NCBI RefSeq assembly: GCF_030693405.1
Contig: NZ_JAUYAW010000057.1
Coordinates: 1 to 44,625, forward strand
Length of the DNA stretch: 44,625 nt
Direction of reading: 5' to 3'
Source of the DNA: Phenylobacterium sp.
GTDB lineage: Bacteria; Pseudomonadota; Alphaproteobacteria; Caulobacterales; Caulobacteraceae
Of the stretch, positions 1 to 7,140 are shown piece after piece; the stretch's first letter is position 1; each line of letters opens with the position of its first letter. A model generated the notes under the pieces. That model saw only the letters and a list, made by a program, of their open reading frames with translations. It did not search any database and had not been told where the DNA came from. The translations under genes and the position numbers were made by a program.

Positions 1-2
1 TC

Positions 3-164
3 GGGGAGACCGAGGGCGAGGTGCGGCTCGGTGACCAGGACTGGATCTGGCGACGGACCACGGCGCCCGCCGACCAGGGCCTGCTGCGTATCGATATCCG
101 GGTCCTGGGGGTCAGTGAGCCGCGCACGCTGGCCGATGTCACCGTTTTCCGGGGGGGCGCATGA
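3..164 (+). CDS. gspI: Type II secretion minor pseudopilin GspI (3' end only)
   Basis: Only the last 53 codons lie in the window; the 5' part, with the prepilin peptide, is outside. The frame is open from base 3 and ends in TGA at 162-164. The C-terminal sequence (WIWRRTTAPADQGLLRIDIRV, then a short beta-rich tail) fits the GspI C-terminal domain, in which a Trp-containing strand is followed by a strand of the form L.R.DV.V. Its stop overlaps the gspJ start by 4 bases (ATGA, 161-164), the arrangement seen at all later junctions of this operon. GspI is a minor pseudopilin at the tip of the type II secretion pseudopilus with GspJ and GspK. The assignment rests on position before gspJ and tail similarity; confidence is moderate because the fragment is short. 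Confidence 0.75.
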   Translation, partial: GETEGEVRLGDQDWIWRRTTAPADQGLLRIDIRVLGVSEPRTLADVTVFRGGA

Positions 165-742
165 AGGGCTTCACCCTGGTGGAGATGCTGGTGGCCCTGC
201 TGGTCTTCAGCCTGCTGTCGGCGGCTGGCGTGGCGGTGCTGGGCTTCGCCGCCGACAACCGCGCCGTCGTGCGTGAACGGATGGACGAGATCGCCGCCCT
301 GCAGAGCGCGCGGGCCCTGATCAAGGCCGATCTTGAACAGGTCGCCGATCGCCGCACCCGCGCCGATGGCGGCGCCCCCGGCCGCAGCCTGTCAGGCGGC
401 GAGAGTGACGCTGCGCCGGTTCTGGCCTTCACCCGCCGCGGTTGGGACAATCCCGACGCCGCGCCGCGGGCCTCATTGCAATATGTTGAGTACCGGCTGG
501 TGGAAGACCGGCTGGAACGCCGCGCCCGCCCGGCGCTGGACGGCGCGGCGTTGGGGGAGCCCCAGGTGCTGCTGCGGGGGGTGCGGAGCCTGGACGTCGC
601 CTTCTACGCCCGGGGAGGCTGGGCGCCGGCCTGGGCGCCGACGGCGGACCGCGCCCTGCCGCAGGCGATCCGCCTCGACATGACCCTGGAAGATTTCGGC
701 GAGGTGACCCAGCTCGTGCTGCTGCCGGGTGGCGGCGCATGA
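161..742 (+). CDS. gspJ: Type II secretion minor pseudopilin GspJ
   Basis: A 193-residue pseudopilin with a class III leader: Met-Lys-Gly then FTLVEML, so cleavage by prepilin peptidase after Gly3 would expose a methylatable Phe with Glu at mature position 5. A hydrophobic helix follows to about residue 27 and anchors the protein in the inner membrane before assembly. The C-terminal two thirds are the soluble beta domain; VEYRLVEDRLERRARP and a final strand ending LVLLPGG are typical of GspJ. GspJ joins GspI and GspK in the pseudopilus tip complex that primes assembly. The start overlaps the gspI stop and the stop overlaps the gspK start, both by 4 bases, which suggests translational coupling. 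Length is normal for the family. Confidence 0.92.
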   Translation: MKGFTLVEMLVALLVFSLLSAAGVAVLGFAADNRAVVRERMDEIAALQSARALIKADLEQVADRRTRADGGAPGRSLSGGESDAAPVLAFTRRGWDNPDAAPRASLQYVEYRLVEDRLERRARPALDGAALGEPQVLLRGVRSLDVAFYARGGWAPAWAPTADRALPQAIRLDMTLEDFGEVTQLVLLPGGGA

Positions 743-1719
743 GCGGGCGCGCCGACAGAACCTCCGAGCGCGGCGTCGCCCTGCTGACCGTGCTGCTGCT
801 GGTGGCGGTGCTGGCCACGCTGGCCGCCGTGGTGCTCGACGACATCCGCTTCGGCATACGCCGGGCCGCCAATGCCGAGGCCGTGGGCCAGGCCCGCTGG
901 TATGCGCTGGGGGCTGAAACCCTGGCGGCTGGACAGATCGGCCGGCTGATCGGTGGCCAGGAGCGCCTGACCCTGGATGGCGGCTGGGCCGACCGGCCCT
1001 TCAGCTTTCCGGTGGAGAACGGCCTGATCCAGGGCCGTCTGGCCGATGGCGGGGCGTGCTTCAACCTCAACAGTGTCGTCCAGGGGGTGGGCGAGGTGCT
1101 CGGTCGCCGTGAGGCAGGGGTCGCCCAGTTCATCGCCCTGCTGTCGGCGCTCGGAGTGGCCCCGCGGGAGGGTGAGATGCTGGCTGCGGCCCTCACCGAC
1201 TGGATCGACAGCGACGGCGTGCGCGAGAGCGGCGGGGCGGAGGACGAGGCCTATCTGGCCGGGTCGCCCGCCTACCGCACCGGCGGGACCCTGCTGGCGG
1301 AGGTCAGTGAGGTGCGGGCGATCCGCGGCTTCACCCCGGCGATCTATGACCGCCTCAGGCCCGTGGCGTGCGCCCTGCCGACCAGCGACCTGTCGCCGAT
1401 CAATGTGAACACCCTGACCCCAGACAAGGCGGTGCTGATCACCATGCTGACCGAGGGCGGCGTGAGCCCGGCGCTCGCCCAGCGCGTGGTCGAGTCCCGG
1501 CCGGCGGGCGGCTGGAGCGTAGAGTCATTCTGGGCCACGCCGGCCCTGGCCGAGCACATCCCCGGCGATCCCGGACAGGTCAAGACAACCAGCCGCTACT
1601 TCGCCCTGCAGACGGATGTGACCTATCTCGACGCCGAGGTGGTCGCCAGCAGCCTGTTCGAGGCCGACCCTTCCGGCCAGGTCCGCCTGGTCGCCCGCCG
1701 ATGGACCTACGACGAATGA
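739..1719 (+). CDS. gspK: Type II secretion minor pseudopilin GspK
   Basis: 326 residues, the usual size of GspK, the largest pseudopilin, which caps the tip. The prepilin leader is 12 residues (ending SERG) followed by VALLTVLLL; as usual in GspK, the Glu at mature position 5 is absent, consistent with a protein that ends the filament. A membrane helix covers about residues 13-33. CFNLNSV matches the family FNLN motif, and the later segment with PINVNTL and SRPAGGW is the SAM-like inserted domain of the GspK fold. ATGA overlaps couple it to gspJ upstream and gspL downstream (1716-1719). Confidence 0.93.
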   Translation: MSGRADRTSERGVALLTVLLLVAVLATLAAVVLDDIRFGIRRAANAEAVGQARWYALGAETLAAGQIGRLIGGQERLTLDGGWADRPFSFPVENGLIQGRLADGGACFNLNSVVQGVGEVLGRREAGVAQFIALLSALGVAPREGEMLAAALTDWIDSDGVRESGGAEDEAYLAGSPAYRTGGTLLAEVSEVRAIRGFTPAIYDRLRPVACALPTSDLSPINVNTLTPDKAVLITMLTEGGVSPALAQRVVESRPAGGWSVESFWATPALAEHIPGDPGQVKTTSRYFALQTDVTYLDAEVVASSLFEADPSGQVRLVARRWTYDE

Positions 1720-2837
1720 ACCGAACCCGCATCGTCCTCGCTGGCGCCGCGCCGGACGCCGAGCCGACCTATCTGATCCTGGACGAGCTGGGCTCGGTGG
1801 TGGGGCGCGGCATCCTGCCGGTGCAGGAGGCCTCGGCCCTCACGCCCATGCGCAACGTGCTGGTCATCCCAGGCGCCGAGGTCCTGATCCGCTGGATCGA
1901 GGTCAAGGCGGCCTCGGAGGCCCAGGCCCGTGCGGCGGCCCTCGCGCAACTTGAGGACCAGATGACCAGCGCGGCGGGGGCGCATCTGGCGCTGGGTCCG
2001 GCCGAGGCCGATGGTCAGCGGCTGGCGGCGGTGGTGTCCGCGGCCCGGATGCAGGCCTGGCTCGACAGCGCGGCCCTGCATGGGATCACTCCGGATCTGG
2101 TCATTCCCGACTGCCTGGCCCTGCCCGAACCGCCCGAGGATCCGGATGGGGGCTCGATCATCGTCACGGCGGAATTCAGCGGCCTCACTGCCGTGCGCGG
2201 CCGTCGCCTGGCCTTCACCGGCGAGGCCGACCTCGTCACCGTTGTGGTCGGGGCCCGGCCGGCTCAGACTCTGGCTGGGCCGGCTCTGGAGCGCGCCCTG
2301 GCCGACATGGCGGTCAGTCCCGCGCTCAATTTGCTTCAGGGGGCCTTTGACCCCGACCGGCGGGAGCCCCTGGGGCGCCGCGACCTACGCCGGCCCGCCC
2401 TGCTGGCCCTCGCCTTGCTGATCAGCCCGCTGATTCTGTGGGCCGCCCAGGCCGGCGCCGACCACCTCCGGGCGCAGCAGGCCGAGGCCCGGGCCGAGGC
2501 CAAGGTCGCAGCCCTGCTGCCGGCAGGAACCGAGATCATCGACCCGGCCGCCCAGGCCCAGGCGCAGCTGGACGCCCTCAGCCTCGCCTCTGGCGGCGGG
2601 GCCAGCGGGCTGGCCGCCCAGCTGTTCGCCGCCGTCGAACCCATGGACCAGGTGCAGGTCGAAAGCCTGATCGTCATGCCGGACGGTTCAGCCCGCGCCG
2701 CGCTCAGCCATGCCGCCTATTCGGACGGGGAGGGGCTGGCCCAGGCGCTGCAGGCCGCAGGCCTCACCGTGCGGGTCGAGGGCTCCCGCGAAGAGGGCGG
2801 CCGGGTGATCAGCGACGTCATTCTGGGAGCGCGATGA
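1716..2837 (+). CDS. gspL: Type II secretion inner membrane protein GspL
   Basis: 373 residues from the ATG at 1716; the frame is open much further upstream but the 4-base overlap with gspK and the start of recognisable sequence (MNRTRIVLAG) fix this start. Residues 1 to about 220 are the cytoplasmic actin-like domain, ending in NLLQGAF, the GspL counterpart of the common NLRQGEF motif. One membrane helix lies at about 228-246, followed by a periplasmic ferredoxin-like domain. GspL recruits the GspE ATPase and pairs with GspM in the inner membrane platform. The upstream context predicts gspC-H outside the window. Confidence 0.92.
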   Translation: MNRTRIVLAGAAPDAEPTYLILDELGSVVGRGILPVQEASALTPMRNVLVIPGAEVLIRWIEVKAASEAQARAAALAQLEDQMTSAAGAHLALGPAEADGQRLAAVVSAARMQAWLDSAALHGITPDLVIPDCLALPEPPEDPDGGSIIVTAEFSGLTAVRGRRLAFTGEADLVTVVVGARPAQTLAGPALERALADMAVSPALNLLQGAFDPDRREPLGRRDLRRPALLALALLISPLILWAAQAGADHLRAQQAEARAEAKVAALLPAGTEIIDPAAQAQAQLDALSLASGGGASGLAAQLFAAVEPMDQVQVESLIVMPDGSARAALSHAAYSDGEGLAQALQAAGLTVRVEGSREEGGRVISDVILGAR

Positions 2838-3304
2838 TGAGAGACTGGTGGATCGGCCGGAGCCCCCGCGAGCAGGGGCTGCTGGGCCTATTGGGGGCGT
2901 TGCTGGCCGGCTTCCTGGTCTGGTTCGGACTCGCCGCGCCATTGCAGGGCGCGGCCCGGGGCGCTGAGGCGCGCCTGACGCGCGCCCTGGCTGACGAGGC
3001 GGTGGTGGACGCCGCCGTGGCCGAGATTGCGCGTCTGGGCGAGCGGGCGCCCACACGTCGCTCGACCCCTGTCGAACAGCTGGTGGCGGAGACGGCCGCG
3101 AGCGCAGGCCTGGACGTCATCCGGATCGAGGCGGCCGACGGGGACAGTGTTCAGGCTGTAGTTTCGGGGCCCAGTACGGCGGTCCTGCCCTGGATCGCCC
3201 TGCTGCAAGCCGAACATGCGGTGGCGGCCCGGCATCTGACCCTGCTCAAAGGGGATGTGGGCCAGCTGGATGTGGACGCCACCTTTGTCGGCCTGGTCCC
3301 ATGA
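2834..3304 (+). CDS. gspM: Type II secretion inner membrane protein GspM
   Basis: 156 residues. Two ATG codons in tandem (2834 and 2837) overlap the gspL stop, so the first residue is uncertain by one. A short charged cytoplasmic tail ending SPREQ is followed by a membrane helix at about 15-36, then a coiled-coil-prone Ala/Glu-rich stretch and a small periplasmic ferredoxin-like domain ending VDATFVGLVP. This layout is diagnostic of GspM, partner of GspL in the inner membrane platform. The gene had to be trimmed from a longer open frame that runs out of phase through gspL. The stop overlaps gspN by 4 bases. Confidence 0.9.
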   Translation: MMRDWWIGRSPREQGLLGLLGALLAGFLVWFGLAAPLQGAARGAEARLTRALADEAVVDAAVAEIARLGERAPTRRSTPVEQLVAETAASAGLDVIRIEAADGDSVQAVVSGPSTAVLPWIALLQAEHAVAARHLTLLKGDVGQLDVDATFVGLVP

Positions 3305-4032
3305 GGCGCTGGGATGGGCCGATGACCGCACAGGCCCTGGGCGGCGTCTTTGTCGCGCTGACCATGATCCTGGTGCTCGCCATGGCGCCGCTCAGCCTTG
3401 TCGTGGCCGGTCGCGCCCAGGCCGCGGGTCTGACTGCGGCGACGGTGAGCGGGACGGTATGGCGCGGGCGGCTGGGAGAGGCGGCCTTCGGCGGGGTCCG
3501 CCTGGGCGACGTGCGGATCGGCGTCTCGCCCCTGGCCCTCCTGACAGCCAGGATCCGCCTCGGCTTTGAGGGCGAGGCGCTGCGCGGCGGCCTCAGCCTG
3601 GGCCCGCGTCGGACCCAGCTGCGGGACGTGGATGCCGATCTGCCCTTGGCCAGCCTTGCGCCCGGCGCGGGCCTCGCAGGTCGGGTTCGCCTGCGGGACT
3701 TCGGTCTGGCCTTGCGCGGGGGCCAATGCCAGGCGGCCGAGGGCGCTGTTGCGCTCGACCAGCTCAGCCTGGTCGGGCTGGACCTGCCAGGCCTGTCACT
3801 GAACGGCTCGCCCGCCTGTGCTGGCGCTGATCTGGTGATGCCCCTGAGCGGCCAGGCCGAAGGGGTCGATGTGGCGGGAGATCTGCGGATCAGCCCGGGC
3901 GGGGCCTACCGGATGGGGCTGACCGTGCGCACGACCCGCCCGGAGGTGGACCTGGCCCTGGGCGCAGCCGGCGCGCAACAGACCCTGGGCGGGCGCCAGA
4001 TCCAGGTGGCCGGCCGTCTGGGCGTCAGCTGA
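3301..4032 (+). CDS. gspN: Type II secretion protein GspN
   Basis: 243 residues with one N-terminal membrane anchor (about 16-38) and a periplasmic part rich in beta strands. The segment SGTVWRGRLGEAAFGG is the hallmark of GspN (family pattern of the form v.Gtvw.G.a..l). GspN occurs in a subset of type II systems; its role is accessory and poorly defined. It is the last gene of the operon on this strand: its 3' end overlaps the convergent gspO by 8 bases (4025-4032), leaving no room for a conventional terminator. Confidence 0.85.
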   Translation: MRRWDGPMTAQALGGVFVALTMILVLAMAPLSLVVAGRAQAAGLTAATVSGTVWRGRLGEAAFGGVRLGDVRIGVSPLALLTARIRLGFEGEALRGGLSLGPRRTQLRDVDADLPLASLAPGAGLAGRVRLRDFGLALRGGQCQAAEGAVALDQLSLVGLDLPGLSLNGSPACAGADLVMPLSGQAEGVDVAGDLRISPGGAYRMGLTVRTTRPEVDLALGAAGAQQTLGGRQIQVAGRLGVS

Positions 4033-4780
4033 GACCCAGCGGGCCATACAGCCAGGTCAGCCAGACGCCCAGCGCCAGGAAAACACCGAAGGCCACCGGC
4101 TGGTCGCCGCCCACGGGCCGCCCCCGCCAGCGCTGAACCAGGACGAAGGCGAGCCCGGCGGCCGCGGCGATCAGCAGGATGCTCGGCAGGGCCAGCGCCC
4201 CGCACCAGGCGCCGCCGCCGGCCAGCAGATAGGCGTCGCCGCCGCCCAGACCCTCACGCCCGCGGAAACGCCGATAGGCCATAGACAGCAGGGTCAGGGC
4301 GGAGAAGCCGATCGCCGCCCCCAGGGCGTGCTCGACCAGGACGCCCTGGGCCGCGGCCACGGCGAGGCCCGAGACGATGAGGGGCAGGGTAAGCGCGCGG
4401 GGCAGCCAGAAGTGCTCGGCGTCCAGCAGGGCCAGCAGCAGAAGCTGCCAGGCAAGGACCGCGCCGAGGAAGCCCTCGGCAGAGGGATGCACGGCGACAG
4501 CCCAGAGGGCCAGGGCTGGACAGGCCAGCTCCAGGGCCAGGAAGCGCCGCGGAATGGCCGCCCCGCAGGTGCGGCAACGGCCCCGCAGGAGGATGAAGGA
4601 CAGGATCGGAACGAGGTCGACGGGGCCAAGCGTGCGCCCGCAGGACGGACAGGCCGAGCGGCCCATGATGACCGGCCTGCCCTCGGGCAGTCTCAGGCTC
4701 ATCAAGCCCAGAAAGCTGCCGACAAAGGGGCCAAGCAGAACCGCAGCGATCAGCCAGCTCAGATCGGCTTGCAGGGGCAT
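4025..4780 (-). CDS. gspO: Prepilin peptidase / N-methyltransferase GspO (PilD family)
   Basis: 251 residues, polytopic membrane aspartyl protease that cleaves the leaders of pseudopilins and N-methylates the new first residue. The N-terminal cytoplasmic domain carries both zinc CxxC pairs (Cys44/Cys47 and Cys69/Cys72). The two catalytic aspartates are visible: Asp120 in LLDAEHFWLP and Asp182 in GLGGGDAYLLAGGGAWCG, the type IV prepilin peptidase GxGD signature. It faces the gsp operon, overlapping gspN tail to tail, and lies 43 bases downstream of pstS on the same strand, so it may be co-transcribed with pstS. Likely substrates are GspG-K of the adjacent system. Confidence 0.93.
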   Translation of the reverse strand: MPLQADLSWLIAAVLLGPFVGSFLGLMSLRLPEGRPVIMGRSACPSCGRTLGPVDLVPILSFILLRGRCRTCGAAIPRRFLALELACPALALWAVAVHPSAEGFLGAVLAWQLLLLALLDAEHFWLPRALTLPLIVSGLAVAAAQGVLVEHALGAAIGFSALTLLSMAYRRFRGREGLGGGDAYLLAGGGAWCGALALPSILLIAAAAGLAFVLVQRWRGRPVGGDQPVAFGVFLALGVWLTWLYGPLGLS

Positions 4781-4794
4781 GGGATGCAGGTTTT

Positions 4795-4814
4795 GGCGGG
4801 GCCGGAGCCCCGCC
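4795..4814. other. Intergenic hairpin between pstS and gspO
   Basis: An 8-bp perfect GC-rich stem (GGCGGGGC / GCCCCGCC) with a 4-base loop lies between the pstS stop and the gspO start. On the minus strand it is followed by AAAA, not by a T-run, so it does not look like an intrinsic terminator for pstS. A processing or 3'-end stabilising structure that keeps pstS mRNA abundant relative to gspO is a plausible reading. Confidence 0.5.
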
Positions 4815-4823
4815 GCTTACCCC

Positions 4824-5858
4824 TTAGTCTGGCCGACGCATGACGGTCATCTGCGTGGCGGCCGCTTTCACCGCCTCATGTTCGGGCGGCAGCAGCGGGA
4901 TTAGGCCGCGGCTCTGCAGGTAGCCGCCTCGGCCGGTGGCGGCGTCGGAGACGAACTCGTTGACGAATTCCTGCAGGCCCAGGGTGACGCCTACATGGGC
5001 CTTCTTCACATAGATGAAGATCGAGCGAGACAGGGGATAGGTCCCCTCGGCGATGGTGGCCACGGTGGGGGCGACCCCGTCGATGGGCATGGCCTTCACC
5101 TTGTCGCCGTTCTCCTCAAGGAAGGAGTAGCCGAACACGCCGAGCGAGCCCGGGGTCTTGGTCAGGGTCTGGACGATAGCGTTGTCGTTCTCGCCGGAAT
5201 CCACCCAGCCCTCGCGGCGCAGGGGATGGGTCATCTGCTTGAACTCATCGGAATTCCGCTCGCGCAGGGCCCGGGCGCCGGCATAGGTCAGGGCCGAGGC
5301 CTCGATGCCCAGCTCGACGAAGGCGTCGCGGGTGCCCGACGTCGGCGGCGGGCCATAGACCAGGATGCGGTTGTCGGGCAGGCCGGGACCGATCTCGTTC
5401 CAGTTGGTGTAGGGGTTGGGCACAAACTTGCCGCCCCGCAGCACATTGGCGCCGAGCGCCATATAGAGGTGCGGCAGGCGGAAGGCATAGTCGGGCGCAT
5501 TGCGGTCGGCGGCGATGACGATGCCGTCGAAGCCCACCTTCAGCTCGACAATGTCCTTCACGCCATTGGCCGCGCAGGTGTCGAACTCGGCCCGGGTCAT
5601 GGGGCGCGAGGCGTTGGCGATGTCGGGGAAATTGTCGCCCACGCCGCTGCAGAACAGCTTGATGCCGCCGCCAGTGCCGAGGGACTCGACCTTCGGGGCT
5701 TTCATGCCGGTCTTGCGACCGTAATTCTCGGCCACCCGGGTGGTGAAGGGGAAGACGGTGGAGGAGCCGGCGGCCCACACATAGTCGCGCGCCGCATGCG
5801 CCTGTCCGGCCCCGGCCAGCAGGCCCAGGGCCGCGCAGACGCCCAGAAGCTTCTTCAT
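4824..5858 (-). CDS. pstS: PstS-family phosphate-binding periplasmic protein
   Basis: 344 residues with a clear Sec signal peptide (MKK, hydrophobic core, cut near AHA at about residue 22). The mature protein shows PstS family features: AAGSSTVFPF near the N-terminus, LGTGGGIKLFC, DIANASRPM, a central PTSGTRDAF phosphate-binding loop and PLSRSIFIYV. PstS delivers phosphate to the PstCAB importer. No pstC, pstA, pstB or phoU lies nearby, so this is a solitary copy beside type II secretion genes. A good ribosome site (GAGGAGA) precedes the start, and a PHO box lies about 180 bp upstream. It could act in import with a distant PstCAB or, as for some PstS-like proteins in pseudomonads, be a secreted phosphate scavenger; the sequence cannot decide. 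Confidence 0.9.
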   Translation of the reverse strand: MKKLLGVCAALGLLAGAGQAHAARDYVWAAGSSTVFPFTTRVAENYGRKTGMKAPKVESLGTGGGIKLFCSGVGDNFPDIANASRPMTRAEFDTCAANGVKDIVELKVGFDGIVIAADRNAPDYAFRLPHLYMALGANVLRGGKFVPNPYTNWNEIGPGLPDNRILVYGPPPTSGTRDAFVELGIEASALTYAGARALRERNSDEFKQMTHPLRREGWVDSGENDNAIVQTLTKTPGSLGVFGYSFLEENGDKVKAMPIDGVAPTVATIAEGTYPLSRSIFIYVKKAHVGVTLGLQEFVNEFVSDAATGRGGYLQSRGLIPLLPPEHEAVKAAATQMTVMRRPD

Positions 5859-6019
5859 CGAAAATCTCCTCGCTCGTTCAAGGGGAAGGCGCCGGCCTGA
5901 CCGCTCTGGTCAAAGCTACCACCGGCTGGCCACGTCGTCAGCGCGCCGAAAGACGCCAACCGCTGCCGGCGGGCGCCGAGGGCGTCCGGCTGCGGCGTAA
6001 GCAGCCTTCCGCCACGCCC

Positions 6020-6053
6020 ATTGTGCCGTGGACGGATGACAGTTTTCCGACAA
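6020..6053 (-). promoter_or_regulatory. PHO box with -10-like hexamer upstream of pstS
   Basis: Read on the minus strand, TTGTCGG, AAAA, CTGTCAT (6053 down to 6036) matches the PhoB-binding PHO box: two 7-base repeats of CTGTCAT type separated by a 4-base A-rich spacer. The second repeat is perfect and the first matches at 4 of 7 positions. Ten bases further on is CACAAT (6025-6020), a reasonable -10 at the spacing seen in PhoB-activated promoters, where the second repeat replaces the -35. This predicts a pstS transcript with a leader of roughly 150 bases. The other flanking gene points away, so pstS is the only obvious target. Confidence 0.72.
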
Positions 6054-6080
6054 CCGGGCGGGCTGTCGGCTGGCGCGGAC

Positions 6081-6323
6081 TCAGCCGCCGGGCTTTTCGC
6101 CGTCCAGCTGGGGATCCAGCAGCTTGTGGGCATGGATGATGAAGTAGCGCATCAGGGCGTTGTCCACCGTGGCCAGGGCCTTGGAGCGCCACACCGACAG
6201 GGCTTCTTCATAAGTGGGATAGGCGCCGACCAGGTCGATCTTGGAGGGGTCGCGGAAACGAACATGCTCCACTTCCTCAAGTTCGCCGCCAATGACGATG
6301 TGCAACAGCTGTTTATCGGGCAT
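6081..6323 (-). CDS. DUF4170 family small protein
   Basis: 80 residues, acidic, without signal peptide or membrane segment. The conserved core (LHIVIGGEL, FVDPSKID-like FRDPSKIDLVGAYPTYEEAL, WRSKALATVDNA.MRYFI.H) is that of DUF4170, a family of small alphaproteobacterial proteins commonly found beside cysQ. Here it follows cysQ by 7 bases on the same strand and is surely co-transcribed. Function is unknown; the context suggests a link to sulphate or nucleotide phosphate metabolism, which is inference. Confidence 0.8.
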   Translation of the reverse strand: MPDKQLLHIVIGGELEEVEHVRFRDPSKIDLVGAYPTYEEALSVWRSKALATVDNALMRYFIIHAHKLLDPQLDGEKPGG

Positions 6324-6330
6324 GGAATCC

Positions 6331-7140
6331 TCAGATGAGGGCTTTGTTTGGAAGGGCGATATGCGAGACGCGCTCCAGGATCAATGGGGCCAATCGCGGC
6401 GCCGCGCAAAGCAGACTCAGCTGCGCCGGAATTTGCTCATTATAGGCGAAGCCGCGCCCGAGGTGGTCACCGCAATAGGCGCCGGCCTCGCGGGCCACCA
6501 GATCGGCGGCCGCCAGGTCCCAGTCGGCCTTGGCCACCAGGGCCAGCGCCGCATCGAACTGGCCTGAGGCCACCAGACACATGCGATAGGCCGTGGAGTT
6601 GCGGGACTCCACCCGCATGCGCGGCCAGGCCTGGGGCCAGGACGGATGGTCGAACATCCGCTGATCACCGACCATGCCGCAGCCATCCAGGCGCACGGTC
6701 GGGGCCGGAACGATCAGGGAGCCGTTGAGCTTGGCCCCGCCGCCGGCGAGCGCCGTATAGACCTCGCCCACCTGGGGGGCGTAGACGACGCCGGCGATGG
6801 GCTGGCCGTCCTCGACCACCGCCACCGAGATCACCCACCAGGGCTTGTCCTTCATATAGGCTCGGGTGCCGTCGATAGGGTCGACCACAAACACCCGGCG
6901 CCGTTGGAGGCGTATGAGGTCGTCGGCCGTCTCCTCCGACAGCCAGCCATAGTCGGGGCGGGCCTGGCCAAGCTTGGTCTTCAGCAGGGTGTCGGTGGCG
7001 AAGTCGGCGTTGGTGACCGGAGAATTGCCCTCCTTCCAGGCGATCTTCAGACCCCGGGCCCGCAGATCCAGGGCCAGGGTCCCGGCCTCCACCGCGGCGG
7101 CGACCAGAAGCTCCAGATCCTGGGCGGGGCTCGGGCTCAC
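6331..7140 (-). CDS. cysQ: 3'(2'),5'-bisphosphate nucleotidase CysQ / inositol monophosphatase family
   Basis: 269 residues, full length for the Mg-dependent, Li-sensitive phosphatase family. The metal-binding signatures are intact: WLSEE (66-70), DPIDGT (87-92) and DWDLAAAD (206-213). CysQ removes the 3' phosphate from PAP formed in sulphate assimilation; other members use inositol phosphates, so the substrate is assigned from family resemblance and the DUF4170 neighbour. The start overlaps the pmbA stop by 4 bases, so pmbA, cysQ and DUF4170 form one transcription unit. Confidence 0.85.
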   Translation of the reverse strand: MSPSPAQDLELLVAAAVEAGTLALDLRARGLKIAWKEGNSPVTNADFATDTLLKTKLGQARPDYGWLSEETADDLIRLQRRRVFVVDPIDGTRAYMKDKPWWVISVAVVEDGQPIAGVVYAPQVGEVYTALAGGGAKLNGSLIVPAPTVRLDGCGMVGDQRMFDHPSWPQAWPRMRVESRNSTAYRMCLVASGQFDAALALVAKADWDLAAADLVAREAGAYCGDHLGRGFAYNEQIPAQLSLLCAAPRLAPLILERVSHIALPNKALI

